Shown: positions 36,387 to 46,990 of the stretch, in pieces
Layout: every line of letters begins with the position of its first letter
How positions within the stretch are numbered: the first letter of the stretch is position 1
The notes under the pieces: model-generated
Database searches by the model: none
Seen by the model: the letters and a program-made list of their open reading frames with translations, nothing else
Told to the model about the DNA's origin: nothing
Assembly (NCBI RefSeq): GCF_001050375.1
Contig: NZ_KQ130495.1
Span: forward strand, 1 to 64,000
DNA: 64,000 nucleotides
Direction: 5' to 3'
Origin: Catenovulum maritimum
GTDB lineage: Bacteria; Pseudomonadota; Gammaproteobacteria; Enterobacterales; Alteromonadaceae
Translations under genes and position numbers: made by a program

Positions 36387-38552
36387 ATGCGCACTAGAAA
36401 AAGCCCAAGTAAATCAGCTGCTATTCAAAAACGTTTAGGCGTTTTAGCTTTGTCTGCATTTTTCACCTTTATGAACCCATCAGCAGCGGTTTCAGCTGAG
36501 TATTCACCTAATTTTAAAGGTACAGACATAAATGAATTCATCAATATAGTCGGTAAAAATTTGAAGAAAACGATTATTGTTGATCCTAATGTACGCGGCA
36601 AAATTACGGTTCGTAGCTATGATTTATTATCGGAAGAGCAATATTATCAATTTTTCCTAAATGTGCTGGAAGTATATGATTACGCTGTTGTTGAAATGGG
36701 TAATGGTGTATTAAAAGTCATTCGAGATAAAGACGCAAAAACCTCTTCTATCCCTGTTGTTGAAGGTCAAGAACAAGGTGATGGGGATGAAATGGTGACT
36801 CGCGTTGTTCAAGTTTACAACGTTTCAGTTAAAGAATTATCACCTTTATTACGACAATTAAATGACCAAGCCGGTGGTGGTAACGTAGTTCATTATGATC
36901 CATCTAATGTAATCATGCTGACTGGTCGAGCTGCTGTGGTTAATCGTTTAGCTGAAATTATTGCGCGAGTAGACCAAGCAGGTGATCAGGAAGTTGAAAT
37001 TATAAAATTAGAATTCGCTTCAGCTAGTGAAATTGTTCGAATCATTGAAACTTTAAATAAAAGCTCAGGAAAGGACAGAACCCCTGAAAACCTAATCCCT
37101 AAAGTAGTCGCTGACGACAGAACCAACAGCATTATTATTAGTGGTGAAGGCAAAGCACGTAAACGTACAATTCAAATGATCAAGCGTTTAGATAGTGAAC
37201 TTGAGAATAACGGTAATACCAAAGTTTATTATTTAAAATATGCAAAAGCTGAAGACTTAGTTAAAGTTTTACAAGGTGTTAGTACTAGTCTAGCGGAAGA
37301 TAAAAAAGCTGGTTCTTCTAGTAAAACTCGATCTAGTTCATCTTCTCGTGATGTTAATATTGATGCGCATGAAGACAGTAATGCATTGGTCATTACAGCT
37401 GAACCAGACATGATGCGTTCACTAGAAGATGTGATCCGCAGACTTGATATTCGCCGTGCACAAGTTCAGGTTGAAGCTATTATTGTTGAAGTGTTTGATG
37501 GTGATGGGTTTAACTTAGGCGTGCAATGGATTAGCGAAGAAGGTGGCATGGTTCAGTTCACTAATTCAACGCCAATTGGCTCTTTAGCGGTTGGTGCAGA
37601 ACAAGCTCGCACACGTTATGGTCAAGATCAAATTACTTATCGTACTGATGCATCTGGCGACCCTGTTTACAATGCTGATGGTAGCCGAGCGATTGCAACT
37701 TTAGTCGAAGGTGAAGAAATTGTTGGTGACTTTAGTACGCTAGCTGGCTTATTAGGCGGTTTGAACGGTACTATGGTTGGTGTGGTTAAAGATGGATGGG
37801 GCGCAGTATTACAAGCAGTTACAACATCAACTAAGTCTAATATTTTGGCAACGCCAAGCCTAACCACGTTAGATAATGAAGAAGCTTCATTTATTGTAGG
37901 CCAAGAAGTGCCAACTATTACAGGTGCAACCGCTTCTAGCTCTAATTCAAACCCATTCCAAACAGTAGAGCGCAAAGAGGTTGGTATTAAATTAAAAGTG
38001 ACGCCGCAAATTAATGAAGGCGACGCTGTTATGTTGACGATTGAGCAGGAAGTATCTAGCGTTGCTGGTGCAACCGGTATAGATGTGAGCTTTAATAAAC
38101 GTGAAATCAAAACTACGGTTATGGCTGATAGTGGTGGCACGATCGTACTTGGCGGTTTGATTGACGAAGATGTGCAAGAAAGTGTGTCTAAAGTTCCTTT
38201 ATTAGGTGATATTCCTATTATTGGTAACTTATTTAAATCAACCAGCAATACTAAGCGTAAGCGTAACCTTATGGTGTTTATTCGCCCAACTATTATCCGT
38301 GATGGTTTAAGTCAGAATAAAATTAGTCATGGTAAATATAACTTTATTCGCGCACAGCAATTAAAACGTCAATCAGAAGGTAGCTTCTTATCGTACAGCG
38401 ATGAGATTCCGGTACTGCCTCAGTGGGATAGTTCGTTAACTTTGCCTCCTTCATTTGAGAAATACTTGATTGAAAAAGGTGCTTTGGATGAATATATGTC
38501 TGAAGAAGTACAAAAAGAATTAAATACTAACTCTAAATCGACGAAAGAGTAG
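36387..38552 (+). CDS. gspD: Type II secretion outer-membrane secretin GspD
   Basis: GspD forms the outer-membrane channel through which folded exoproteins leave. The protein has a signal peptide (ending near VSA|EYSP), N0-N3 domains (about 40-340), and the secretin domain (about 380-630; VPLLGDIPIIGNLF motif). A C-terminal S-domain probably binds a pilotin. The frame starts at 36354, but I prefer the ATG at 36387: CGGAG lies 9 bases upstream, whereas 36354 has no ribosome site. The longer form would add 11 residues before the signal peptide. Confidence 0.93.
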   Translation: MRTRKSPSKSAAIQKRLGVLALSAFFTFMNPSAAVSAEYSPNFKGTDINEFINIVGKNLKKTIIVDPNVRGKITVRSYDLLSEEQYYQFFLNVLEVYDYAVVEMGNGVLKVIRDKDAKTSSIPVVEGQEQGDGDEMVTRVVQVYNVSVKELSPLLRQLNDQAGGGNVVHYDPSNVIMLTGRAAVVNRLAEIIARVDQAGDQEVEIIKLEFASASEIVRIIETLNKSSGKDRTPENLIPKVVADDRTNSIIISGEGKARKRTIQMIKRLDSELENNGNTKVYYLKYAKAEDLVKVLQGVSTSLAEDKKAGSSSKTRSSSSSRDVNIDAHEDSNALVITAEPDMMRSLEDVIRRLDIRRAQVQVEAIIVEVFDGDGFNLGVQWISEEGGMVQFTNSTPIGSLAVGAEQARTRYGQDQITYRTDASGDPVYNADGSRAIATLVEGEEIVGDFSTLAGLLGGLNGTMVGVVKDGWGAVLQAVTTSTKSNILATPSLTTLDNEEASFIVGQEVPTITGATASSSNSNPFQTVERKEVGIKLKVTPQINEGDAVMLTIEQEVSSVAGATGIDVSFNKREIKTTVMADSGGTIVLGGLIDEDVQESVSKVPLLGDIPIIGNLFKSTSNTKRKRNLMVFIRPTIIRDGLSQNKISHGKYNFIRAQQLKRQSEGSFLSYSDEIPVLPQWDSSLTLPPSFEKYLIEKGALDEYMSEEVQKELNTNSKSTKE

Positions 38553-38558
38553 GCAATA

Positions 38559-40097
38559 ATGAGTGAATCGTTAGAGTCATTAGTTGACGCTGATCTAGTA
38601 GAAACGCCAGAAGACGAGATACTACCAATAGGTGCATCTCGTTTACCATTTAGCTTTGCTAATCGCCAAGGTGTGTTATTAGAAAAAGAAGATAACCAGT
38701 GGCGCGCTATTTGTCGTAATAATGTTTCTTTAGAAACCCTATTAGAAGTAAGACGCTTTTTAGGTGAAGAGTTTAGTGTAGATAAATTATCTGTTGATGC
38801 ATTCGAACTTAGAATGACCACTGCTTACCAACGTGATTCATCAGAAGCTCGACAGTTGATGGAAGATATAGGTAATGAAGCTGATTTATTCTCACTTGTC
38901 GATGAATTACCAGAAACGGAAGACTTACTCGAAAACGAAGATGATGCGCCTATCATTAAGCTAATCAATGCTATGTTGAGTGAAGCGATTAAAGAAGGTG
39001 CGTCAGATGTTCACGTTGAAACCTTTGAAAAAGAGCTAAAAATTCGATTTAGGGTTGATGGTATATTACGTGAAGTCTTAAAACCAAATCGTAAGCTTGC
39101 TTCTGTGTTAATTTCGCGAATTAAGGTTATGGCTAAGTTAGATATCGCAGAGAAACGCGTGCCGCAAGATGGCCGTATTTCACTTAAAATAGCAGGCCGT
39201 GCGGTCGATGTGCGTGTATCGACTATGCCTTCTAACCATGGTGAAAGAGCGGTACTCAGACTATTAGATAAAAATAATGCACGCTTAAATCTTAAAGATT
39301 TAGGCATGACTAAAGCTAACCGAGATATTTTTGATCAGCTTATTCATAAACCGCATGGCATTATTCTGGTAACTGGACCAACTGGTTCAGGTAAATCAAC
39401 GACTCTATATGCCGGCTTAACTGAACTAAACTCAGTCGACCGCAATATTTTAACCGTGGAAGACCCAATTGAATTTGCTTTGGAAGGGATAGGTCAAACT
39501 CAAGTTAACTCGAAAGTTGATATGACATTTGCAAGAGGATTGAGATCGATACTTCGTCAAGATCCTGATGTAGTCATGGTTGGTGAAATTCGAGACATGG
39601 AAACCGGTCAAATTGCCGTTCAAGCGAGTTTAACGGGTCACCTTGTTATGTCTACTTTACATACCAATACGGCTGCAGGTGCGATTACGCGTTTAGAAGA
39701 TATGGGAATTGAACCTTTCTTATTATCTTCCAGTCTACTTGGTGTATTGGCTCAGCGATTGGTTAGAACTTTATGCCCGCATTGTCGAGTTGCACACATA
39801 GCCGACGAGAGTGAATGCAGCATACTCAATGTTGAACCAAGTGAAAATGTAACAGTTTATCGAGCAGCTGGTTGTTCTGAATGTAATCACACGGGTTATA
39901 AAGGACGAACGGGTATTCATGAGCTACTTGTTGTGACTGATGAGGTTCGTGAAATGATACATAATGGCGCTGGTGAACAAGCTATTGAAAAAGTGATTCG
40001 CTCTACGACTCCGAGTATCCGACAAGATGGTTGTGCAAAAGTCTTGACTGGAGAAACCTCTCTTGAAGAAGTGATTCGAGTAACTCGAGAGGATTAA
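38559..40097 (+). CDS. gspE: Type II secretion ATPase GspE
   Basis: GspE is the cytoplasmic hexameric ATPase that powers pseudopilus assembly. The 512 residues have an N-terminal GspL-binding domain and the Walker A motif [10 protein letters not shown] (Lys279). An Asp box, Walker B ([12 protein letters not shown]), a His box (STLHTNTA), and a zinc-binding CPHC...CSEC pair (about 408-448) follow. All are standard for GspE. Confidence 0.97.
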   Translation: MSESLESLVDADLVETPEDEILPIGASRLPFSFANRQGVLLEKEDNQWRAICRNNVSLETLLEVRRFLGEEFSVDKLSVDAFELRMTTAYQRDSSEARQLMEDIGNEADLFSLVDELPETEDLLENEDDAPIIKLINAMLSEAIKEGASDVHVETFEKELKIRFRVDGILREVLKPNRKLASVLISRIKVMAKLDIAEKRVPQDGRISLKIAGRAVDVRVSTMPSNHGERAVLRLLDKNNARLNLKDLGMTKANRDIFDQLIHKPHGIILVTGPTGSGKSTTLYAGLTELNSVDRNILTVEDPIEFALEGIGQTQVNSKVDMTFARGLRSILRQDPDVVMVGEIRDMETGQIAVQASLTGHLVMSTLHTNTAAGAITRLEDMGIEPFLLSSSLLGVLAQRLVRTLCPHCRVAHIADESECSILNVEPSENVTVYRAAGCSECNHTGYKGRTGIHELLVVTDEVREMIHNGAGEQAIEKVIRSTTPSIRQDGCAKVLTGETSLEEVIRVTRED

Positions 40098-40100
40098 GCC

Positions 40101-41327
40101 ATGGCGGCATTTGAATATAAAGCAATTGACGCTAAAGGGCGCAATAAAAAAGGTTTAATAGAAGCTGATACAGCGAAAGGCGCGAGACAGTTACTCAGAG
40201 AGAAAGGCTTAATGCCGACTGAGATTAATTCTGCAGCGTCACAAGAAAAGCAGCTTGCAGGGCAAGCAAAAAGCTTTTTGAGTTTTGAAAGTAAAATATC
40301 AGCAGCCGATTTGGCCTTGATAACACGTCAATTGTCGACTTTAGTTGCATCAGGTTTACCAATAGAAGAAGCCTTATTAGCGGTTTCTCAGCAATGTGAC
40401 ACAGCTAAGATTGAGCGCATGATCATGGCGGTTCGTTCTAAAGTAACCGAAGGTTATACATTAGCAGACAGCATGGCTGAGTATCCGCATATTTTTGATG
40501 AATTATTCTGTGCCATGGTAGCAGCCGGTGAGAAATCTGGACATTTAGATACAGTTCTAGAGCGTTTAGCCGATTATACCGAGCAACGGCAAGCAACTAA
40601 ATCTAAAATCACTCAAGCATCGGTTTATCCAACCATGCTAATGGTAGTTGCCTTTTCCGTGGTATATTTTTTATTGACCTCTGTGGTCCCTAAAATTGTT
40701 GATCAATTTGATCGTCTTGGTGGTGACTTACCTGCAACAACTCAGTTTATGATAGCTGTCAGTGAATTTTTAACGAGTTATGGTGGAACTATCATTTTAG
40801 TTGTTTTAGCCGCATCAGTTGCATTTCAACGTATGATTAAAAAACCTGATTTTAGATTTAAATATCACAAAGCGTTACTCAGCATGCCTATGATAGGTAA
40901 AGTTTCGCGTGGCTTAAATACCGCTAGATTTGCACGCACTCTGAGTATTTTAACAGCAAGTGCAGTACCGCTTTTGGAAAGTATGAAGATCTCTGGTGAA
41001 GTACTGACTAATGATTATATTCGCCAAGCAATTAAAGAAGCTGGGGCGAATGTACGTGAAGGGAGCAGCTTAAGAGCTTCGTTACAACAAACAAAATTAT
41101 TCCCACCTATGATGCTGCATATGATAGCAAGTGGTGAGAAAAGTGGTGAGCTAGAAAACATGCTGGCCCGAGCAGCAGATAATCAAGATAGAGAATTTGA
41201 AGCCTTAGTCAATATTACTGTGAGCATCATAGGTCCTGCTATGGTGTTATCTATGGCTGGGATTGTCTTTTTTATAGTTATTTCAATTTTACAGCCAATT
41301 ATGGCACTTAACTCAATGGTAGGATAA
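40101..41327 (+). CDS. gspF: Type II secretion inner-membrane protein GspF
   Basis: A 408-residue platform protein with two duplicated cytoplasmic T2SSF domains (about 70-195 and 275-395) and three membrane helices. It starts AAFEYKAIDAKGRNKKGLIEAD, as the family does. It couples GspE ATPase action to pseudopilin assembly. It lies 3 bases after gspE. Confidence 0.97.
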   Translation: MAAFEYKAIDAKGRNKKGLIEADTAKGARQLLREKGLMPTEINSAASQEKQLAGQAKSFLSFESKISAADLALITRQLSTLVASGLPIEEALLAVSQQCDTAKIERMIMAVRSKVTEGYTLADSMAEYPHIFDELFCAMVAAGEKSGHLDTVLERLADYTEQRQATKSKITQASVYPTMLMVVAFSVVYFLLTSVVPKIVDQFDRLGGDLPATTQFMIAVSEFLTSYGGTIILVVLAASVAFQRMIKKPDFRFKYHKALLSMPMIGKVSRGLNTARFARTLSILTASAVPLLESMKISGEVLTNDYIRQAIKEAGANVREGSSLRASLQQTKLFPPMMLHMIASGEKSGELENMLARAADNQDREFEALVNITVSIIGPAMVLSMAGIVFFIVISILQPIMALNSMVG

Positions 41328-41333
41328 AGCAAG

Positions 41334-41762
41334 ATGAACCGTAAACAACAAGGTTTTACCATATTAGAAATTATGGTTGTATTAGTTATTATTGGTATTT
41401 TGGCCGGTATGATAGCGCCAAACTTTTTAGATAAAGGTGAAGAAGCTAGAATTAAAAAAGCGGCAACTGATATTGTTTCGCTAGAGCAAGCTATGGATAT
41501 GTATAAATTAGAAAACCATAGATACCCGACAACAGAGCAAACATTATCAGCATTAGTTGAAGAACCTACATTTGAACCAATTCCAAAGAAATACCCAGAG
41601 AACGGTTATATAAAGCGTTTACCAAAAGATCCTTGGGATAATGATTACATTTTGGTTAGCCCAGGTGAGAATGGCAAGATAGACATATTCTCAGTTGGAC
41701 CTGATGGTGAAGCTGATACCGAAGATGATATTGGTAACTGGAATATTGACGAATTTTTATAA
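41334..41762 (+). CDS. gspG: Major pseudopilin GspG
   Basis: A 142-residue prepilin-like protein. The leader MNRKQQG is cut before Phe by prepilin peptidase (GFTILEIMVVLVIIGILAG), with Glu5 of the mature helix conserved. The C-terminus holds the Ca-binding loop region (PGENGKIDIFSVGPDGEAD). It polymerises into the pseudopilus piston. No prepilin peptidase (gspO) is in this operon, so processing depends on a peptidase gene elsewhere. Confidence 0.97.
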   Translation: MNRKQQGFTILEIMVVLVIIGILAGMIAPNFLDKGEEARIKKAATDIVSLEQAMDMYKLENHRYPTTEQTLSALVEEPTFEPIPKKYPENGYIKRLPKDPWDNDYILVSPGENGKIDIFSVGPDGEADTEDDIGNWNIDEFL

Positions 41763-41783
41763 GCCAATACAGAAGTTTATTCG

Positions 41784-42386
41784 GTGACACAATTATACTC
41801 AGTTAAAAGCCGCAATCGCGGCTTTACTTTACTTGAAATCATGCTGGTTATGGTCTTAATGGCTGTAGTAATCAGTAGTGTCACCCTATCTTTTGATATT
41901 CGTAGTACAGACAAAAAAGTAGAAGATGAAGCTAAGCGTTTTCATGCGGTTTATCAGTTAGCATCTGACTATGCTTTGTTAAACAATTTGCAGCTAGGCA
42001 TGGCAATTAGCCCAACCCGTTATCAGTTTTTAGTTTTCGATGGCGAAGGTTGGCAAACTATCAATGATGATAAAGTACTTTCGCCACACGAATTAGAGGA
42101 AGGCTTCCAATTAGAGCTCACATTAGGGGAGCTTGATTGGTTAGATGATGGCGGTTTTGATTTAGATAAAGGTCTATTTTCTGACGACGATGAGGATGAC
42201 GATTCTAAAATTAAGAAAGTGATTCCGCAGATATATTTATTTTCGAGCGGTGAGATCACGCCTTTTACACTCAAGATAAGTTACGAATTAGCATTCTCTG
42301 GCGAAGATAAAATTGAGTATCAAATTGTTGGTGATAGTGAATTGCCTCTAAAAGTTGAAAATATGGCGGAGCTGACACTTGAATAA
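41784..42386 (+). CDS. gspH: Minor pseudopilin GspH
   Basis: A 200-residue minor pseudopilin with the class III signal RGFTLLEIMLVM. It begins at a GTG (41784), with no strong ribosome site. An acidic insert (SDDDEDDDS, about residues 133-141) lies in the globular domain. It caps or nucleates the pseudopilus tip with GspI, J and K. Its 3' end overlaps gspI by 8 bases. Confidence 0.92.
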   Translation: MTQLYSVKSRNRGFTLLEIMLVMVLMAVVISSVTLSFDIRSTDKKVEDEAKRFHAVYQLASDYALLNNLQLGMAISPTRYQFLVFDGEGWQTINDDKVLSPHELEEGFQLELTLGELDWLDDGGFDLDKGLFSDDDEDDDSKIKKVIPQIYLFSSGEITPFTLKISYELAFSGEDKIEYQIVGDSELPLKVENMAELTLE

Positions 42387-42753
42387 GCTACGCCAACGAG
42401 GTTTTACGATATTAGAAGTTATGGTTGCTATGGTGATTTTAGCAACCGCGGGCATAGCAATAGTGCAGTCGGCTTCTGTTCATATCACAAATCAAGATAG
42501 ATTGAAGCAAAATACCTTTGCGACTTGGGTGGCGAGTAATAAATTAAACGAATTATTAATTGTCAAAAAATGGCCAATTAAAAACAATGAAAGAGGCAGT
42601 TCAGAGTTAGCTGGACAAGAATGGTTTTGGCAAGTCTCAAGATTAAAAACTGCCTATGGTGATGATTTAGTCGCTGTTACTGTTGAAGTGTATGCAGACG
42701 AAGCCCGAAAAGAATATGTCACAGAACTGACAACTTATATGAGTAAGCCATAA
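42379..42753 (+). CDS. gspI: Minor pseudopilin GspI
   Basis: A 124-residue minor pseudopilin (RGFTILEVMVAMVILA). It starts at a TTG inside the gspH end, so translation is probably coupled. GspI initiates the GspI-J-K tip complex. Its stop overlaps the gspJ start as TAATG. Confidence 0.93.
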   Translation: MNKLRQRGFTILEVMVAMVILATAGIAIVQSASVHITNQDRLKQNTFATWVASNKLNELLIVKKWPIKNNERGSSELAGQEWFWQVSRLKTAYGDDLVAVTVEVYADEARKEYVTELTTYMSKP

Positions 42754-43370
42754 TGACTTTTCCATATAAAATGCAGAGACAACAAGGCTTCACCTTAATT
42801 GAAATGCTTCTAGCAATTTCAATTTTTGCCTTAATGAGTTTGGCTGGATTTAATATTTTATCGAGTACAGTTGATAGTAACGAGTTATCGCTTAAACATG
42901 GCGATAAGATGGCAAAGTTACAAAGAGCTATGCTCACGATAGAAAGAGATTTTACCCAAATAAGTCAGCGTAAAGTTCGAATTAATGGTGAAGCGCCGAG
43001 TGCTAATTTATTAGCACATGGCGAGCTAATTTTAGATAGCGAATCGCAAGTTTTGGCTTTTAGAAGAGTAGGCTGGACTAACCCTATGAATATGTTGCCA
43101 AGAAGCGAAGTGCAGTCACTGGCTTACCGTATCTTTGATGGCAACTTGGAGCGTTTGCATTATGTGTTTCCAGATCCGGTGCAGGGAGAAGAGCCTAAAG
43201 TACGAGTGCTTTTAGAAGATGTGGAACAAATCGAATTTGAATTTTTTGACCCTGAAGCAAAATCTTGGCAAACCACTTGGGAAAAAACAAGCTTACCATC
43301 TGGTGTCAGCATTAAATTATACAGTCAAGATTTTGGTGAAATTCAGCGTGTTTTCAATTTGGTTAACTAG
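42753..43370 (+). CDS. gspJ: Minor pseudopilin GspJ
   Basis: A 205-residue minor pseudopilin with the signal QGFTLIEMLLAISIFALMS and the usual mid-protein FRRVGWTNPM segment. It is part of the pseudopilus tip complex with GspI and GspK. It overlaps gspI by one base. Confidence 0.95.
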   Translation: MTFPYKMQRQQGFTLIEMLLAISIFALMSLAGFNILSSTVDSNELSLKHGDKMAKLQRAMLTIERDFTQISQRKVRINGEAPSANLLAHGELILDSESQVLAFRRVGWTNPMNMLPRSEVQSLAYRIFDGNLERLHYVFPDPVQGEEPKVRVLLEDVEQIEFEFFDPEAKSWQTTWEKTSLPSGVSIKLYSQDFGEIQRVFNLVN

Positions 43371-43383
43371 GTAATAATAAAGA

Positions 43384-44448
43384 ATGGTTAAGCAAAAAGG
43401 GGTTGCCTTAATAACAGTTCTGCTGATTGTCGCTTTAGTGACTATAGTCGCTGCAGAAATGGCTGTGAGGTTACAGTTTCAGATTAAACGTACTGAAAAT
43501 TTGGCTTTCAATCAGCAAGCCTATTGGTTTGCAATGGGAGGCGAATCTTTAGTCTCTCTTGTACTGAATGAATCGCTTGCTGCTAAATCAGGACAATTTA
43601 ACTTGTCTCAGCCTTGGGCAGTTGAAGAAATGAGCTTTCCACTGGAAGGTGGCGCAACGATTAGTGGCAGTGTAAAAGACTTAAGTAGTTGTTTTAATTT
43701 GAATGCGAGTATTGAACCGCCTGCTAAAAATGAAGATGGCTCTAAGCCAAATGTTTCTAATGAGCAAAGCCGCAATGACGCGAATGACTCTGGACGCACT
43801 GAGAATTCAAAAACCTTTGATATTGAACCCGAGCAACAGTTACAATTTTTATTAGAAAATGCTGGACTGGATTCGTACGACGCGGAGCAAGTAAGGGATG
43901 CTATTTTAGATTGGTTAGATGCTGATAGTATAACACGTGGATATGGAGCGGAAGATTATGTGTATGAAGCGAAAGCAGCCCCGTATATTACAGCAAATGG
44001 CCATTTTGTTGATTTGTCTGAGTTAAAGCTTATCCAGGGGTTAGATACAATTGCTTCTAAAAATGTTCTGGATGACTTACTTGAGTTAGCCTGCGTTGTG
44101 CCTAATTATGCTGAGCAAACGCTTAATGTGAATACCATTAAGGACGATCAAGCAGGTGTGTTGACTGCTATGTTTGGTAATAAGTTATCGATGCAGGATG
44201 CTAAGAGTATTATTTCGACTAGACCGATAGAAGGTTTTGCTAAGATTGAAGATTTTTGGGATTTATCAGAGATCAAAGCAATCGGGAATATATCAGCCCG
44301 AGTTAAAAAGCAATTTAGTGTGACCAGTAAATACTTTAAGTTGAAAACAAGAACAGAATACAATCAAAGTTGGGTCGATCTTTCGTCGATATTTGCACTA
44401 GATAAAAATGGCAAGTTTGTCGTTATAGCCCGAAAAATTGGAGTTTAA
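43384..44448 (+). CDS. gspK: Minor pseudopilin GspK
   Basis: A 354-residue atypical pseudopilin (QKGVALITVLLIVALVTIVAAEMA). It has a large alpha-helical domain inserted in the pilin fold and Val in place of the common leader Phe. It sits at the extreme tip of the pseudopilus. A low-complexity Asn/Ser/Asp-rich stretch (about 100-125) interrupts the early globular region. Confidence 0.95.
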   Translation: MVKQKGVALITVLLIVALVTIVAAEMAVRLQFQIKRTENLAFNQQAYWFAMGGESLVSLVLNESLAAKSGQFNLSQPWAVEEMSFPLEGGATISGSVKDLSSCFNLNASIEPPAKNEDGSKPNVSNEQSRNDANDSGRTENSKTFDIEPEQQLQFLLENAGLDSYDAEQVRDAILDWLDADSITRGYGAEDYVYEAKAAPYITANGHFVDLSELKLIQGLDTIASKNVLDDLLELACVVPNYAEQTLNVNTIKDDQAGVLTAMFGNKLSMQDAKSIISTRPIEGFAKIEDFWDLSEIKAIGNISARVKKQFSVTSKYFKLKTRTEYNQSWVDLSSIFALDKNGKFVVIARKIGV

Positions 44449-44450
44449 GA

Positions 44451-45668
44451 GTGTCAGAACAATTATATATTCGACTTGGTTCTAAACGAGAGCAGCCTGT
44501 TTTTTGGTTGATCTGGTCTGATACTGAAAAAGAAGTGATTGCATCGGGTGAGCTACCATCTGCATTTGAATTAGCAAGTTTAGAGCAAAGAGCCGGTGGT
44601 CGTAATGCTAGTATTTTAGTGCCGAGCTCATGTGTATCATTTAAAAAAGTCATCACCCCGGCAAAAGCAAATCGACAGGTTTTGCAAGCTTTACCTTATA
44701 TGCTAGAAGAAGAGCTAGCTAATGATGTTGATGAGTTATTTTTTGCGATAGGCGATAAATACAGTGCAGACGAAGGTAATGTGCTTGAGACTGCGGTTGT
44801 CAGCCAAGAACAGATGACAGAGTGGTTGGACTGGCTCGACGAAGCTAAAATTCAGTGCCGCAAAATACTGCCTGATAGTTTAGCACTTCCTTGGCAAGCG
44901 GGATGTATCTCTATAATTCAATTAGGCGATGAGTGGTTGGTTCGTAGCGAATCGTTTTTAGGCTTAGTGTGTTGTGAAGAAAATCTAGATTTTTGGCTTG
45001 AACATACTGCAGGGGAATCAACTAAACTAATTCATTATTCCCCTCTACCTGAATCTTTAACTGTAAATTCTAAGTTTGAAGTGGAGGCGGGGGATTATAG
45101 CCTAGCATTAGAATTATTGGCTAAAGGCTGCAAAGAGAGCAAATTTAATTTACGCCAAGGCCAATTTCAATTTAAAAAAGATAGTTCGCAATTTGTCAAA
45201 ATATGGCGCAATGCTGCCATCGTCGCTGCTATCGCCATTGGTGTTAATATCGTCAGTAAAGTAATTGAAGTAAATAACTTAAATGAACAAGTTGCTAGTT
45301 TGGATAAGCAAATTAGACAGACTTATTCGAGTGTCTTCCCTAATGCAAGAAACTTAAGTGTTGCTTTAATTAGTAAAGAAATAAAGAAAAAGCTGGCCGC
45401 TTCAGGCACAAGTAGCGATGCTAGTTTTTTGCATTTAATTGATGCTAGCGCACAGGCATTCTCAGCCGTGCCAGATTTAAAACCTGATAGTATTCGTTAT
45501 GATGCTAAAAGGGCGGAAATACGAATTAATGCAAGTGCCAATAATTTCCAAAGTTTTGAGCGTTTTAAGACGACGGCAGCTCAATCAGACCTGGTGGTTG
45601 AGCAAGGTTCGTTAAATAGCAAAGGTTCTCAAGTTGTGGGTGCGATTAGTATTAGGAGTGCATCATGA
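44451..45668 (+). CDS. gspL: Type II secretion protein GspL
   Basis: A 405-residue inner-membrane protein. An actin-like cytoplasmic domain (about 1-235) binds GspE, one membrane helix lies at about 247-267, and a periplasmic ferredoxin-like domain pairs with GspM. The start is a GTG 2 bases after the gspK stop. It overlaps gspM by 4 bases. Confidence 0.94.
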   Translation: MSEQLYIRLGSKREQPVFWLIWSDTEKEVIASGELPSAFELASLEQRAGGRNASILVPSSCVSFKKVITPAKANRQVLQALPYMLEEELANDVDELFFAIGDKYSADEGNVLETAVVSQEQMTEWLDWLDEAKIQCRKILPDSLALPWQAGCISIIQLGDEWLVRSESFLGLVCCEENLDFWLEHTAGESTKLIHYSPLPESLTVNSKFEVEAGDYSLALELLAKGCKESKFNLRQGQFQFKKDSSQFVKIWRNAAIVAAIAIGVNIVSKVIEVNNLNEQVASLDKQIRQTYSSVFPNARNLSVALISKEIKKKLAASGTSSDASFLHLIDASAQAFSAVPDLKPDSIRYDAKRAEIRINASANNFQSFERFKTTAAQSDLVVEQGSLNSKGSQVVGAISIRSAS

Positions 45669-46132
45669 AGCAGTGGTTTGAAAGCTTAGCGCCAAGAGAG
45701 CGTCAGTTAGTGATTGCTGCTGGTATAGTATTAGTCATAGGTTTATTTTTCCAATTGGTCATAGGCCCTTTGAATGAAAATTTGTCCCAAGCTCAATCTA
45801 AATTAGAGAAAAAACAAAAGTTACTGAAATTTGTTGAAGAGAAGACGGCTGTTTTAAAGAATAGTAAGTCACAAACAAAGCGCAGCGTATCTGGCTCTTT
45901 AACTCAAATTGTCAATAATTCAGCTAGAAAATCTGGAATTGCTTTAGCTAGAATGCAACCGCAAGGTGCTTCATTACAAGTTCAAATTGATGAGATCGAA
46001 TTTAATGCGTTACTAGGTTGGTTAAATGAGTTGACCGCCAAGCAAGGTCTAATATTAGAATCTCTAGATATTTCTCAATCAGACAAAACAGGTGCAGTAA
46101 AAGTGAGACGGTTACAGGTGACTAAAGCATGA
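45665..46132 (+). CDS. gspM: Type II secretion protein GspM
   Basis: A 155-residue bitopic inner-membrane protein. It begins MKQWFESLAPRERQLVIAAG, typical of GspM, with a membrane helix at about 15-35 and a periplasmic ferredoxin-like domain. It stabilises GspL. It overlaps both neighbours by 4 bases (ATGA-type junctions). Confidence 0.94.
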   Translation: MKQWFESLAPRERQLVIAAGIVLVIGLFFQLVIGPLNENLSQAQSKLEKKQKLLKFVEEKTAVLKNSKSQTKRSVSGSLTQIVNNSARKSGIALARMQPQGASLQVQIDEIEFNALLGWLNELTAKQGLILESLDISQSDKTGAVKVRRLQVTKA

Positions 46133-46890
46133 TAAAGCAGTGGATTAATCGTTTTACTTGGGCCTTGTTATTATATTTAATCTTTTTAATTGCTACCCTA
46201 CCGGCTAACTTAGTTGTTACTCAAGATAAAATAGGTAAACAAGCTAAATTAGGCAATGTTTCAGGCTCTATTTGGTCAGGAAAAATTGACGCGGTCTTGG
46301 TTAATAACATCTTAATTAAAGATGTTAAATGGCAGTTTAATTTTTTACAGCTGCTGACAGCCAAAGCGGGTGTTGACCTTGAATTTGGGAGCAAACGTAA
46401 AATATTAGAACCTCAAGGTACGGGGCAAGTCGCTTACGGCTTTTCTGGGATTTTAATTTCTGATTGGCAGTCAAGTTTTCCATCTGAATTGATTACGCAA
46501 AATATTCGTTTACCGATAAAAGCTAGCGCTTCAGGTCTAGTTAAGTTAACGGTTGCAGAAGCTCAATTAGGTCAACCTGTATGTAGTGTATTATCAGGCG
46601 AAATTAATTGGTTGAATGCGTCAGTTAATGCAATGAAGAGCCAGATTGATTATGGGGACATCAAAGCCGCGCTTTCTTGTGATAAGGGGGCTTTGGTGGC
46701 TAAAGTTTCTGGTAATCAAGATGTGCTAGATTTAACGGCGACGGCTAAATATCAAGGTGGCAATAAATACTCGCTCATTGGTCAAGTCGCTGCTGGTGAC
46801 AAAGCAGATGCGGTATTGGTTAATACACTTAGTCTTTTAGGCAATAAAAATAGTCAAGGTAAGTACCTTATTAACCTTAGCTCGGGATAA
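46129..46890 (+). CDS. gspN: Type II secretion protein GspN
   Basis: A 253-residue protein with an N-terminal membrane anchor and a predicted beta-rich periplasmic domain (WQFNFLQLL region, SGSIWSGK). GspN is present in some type II systems only, and its exact role is not settled. It is the last gene of the operon and is followed by a terminator. Confidence 0.9.
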   Translation: MIKQWINRFTWALLLYLIFLIATLPANLVVTQDKIGKQAKLGNVSGSIWSGKIDAVLVNNILIKDVKWQFNFLQLLTAKAGVDLEFGSKRKILEPQGTGQVAYGFSGILISDWQSSFPSELITQNIRLPIKASASGLVKLTVAEAQLGQPVCSVLSGEINWLNASVNAMKSQIDYGDIKAALSCDKGALVAKVSGNQDVLDLTATAKYQGGNKYSLIGQVAAGDKADAVLVNTLSLLGNKNSQGKYLINLSSG

Positions 46891-46908
46891 CAACTTGCTT
46901 TCTTGAGG

Positions 46909-46934
46909 GCCTTGTTATTAGAAACAAGGCTTTT
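46909..46934 (+). terminator. Terminator of the gsp operon
   Basis: GCCTTGTT (46909-46916) pairs with AACAAGGC (46923-46930), followed by TTTT. It lies 18 bases past the gspN stop. Confidence 0.75.
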
Positions 46935-46990
46935 AAATAAAAAATTAAATAATTAGCCCTGAATTGGGCCAACTAAATCAAGGATGATTT

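Noticed and set aside
37667-38248. 193-codon minus-strand frame
   Set aside because: It is antisense to the conserved secretin domain of gspD and has the composition of a shadow frame, with no ribosome site.
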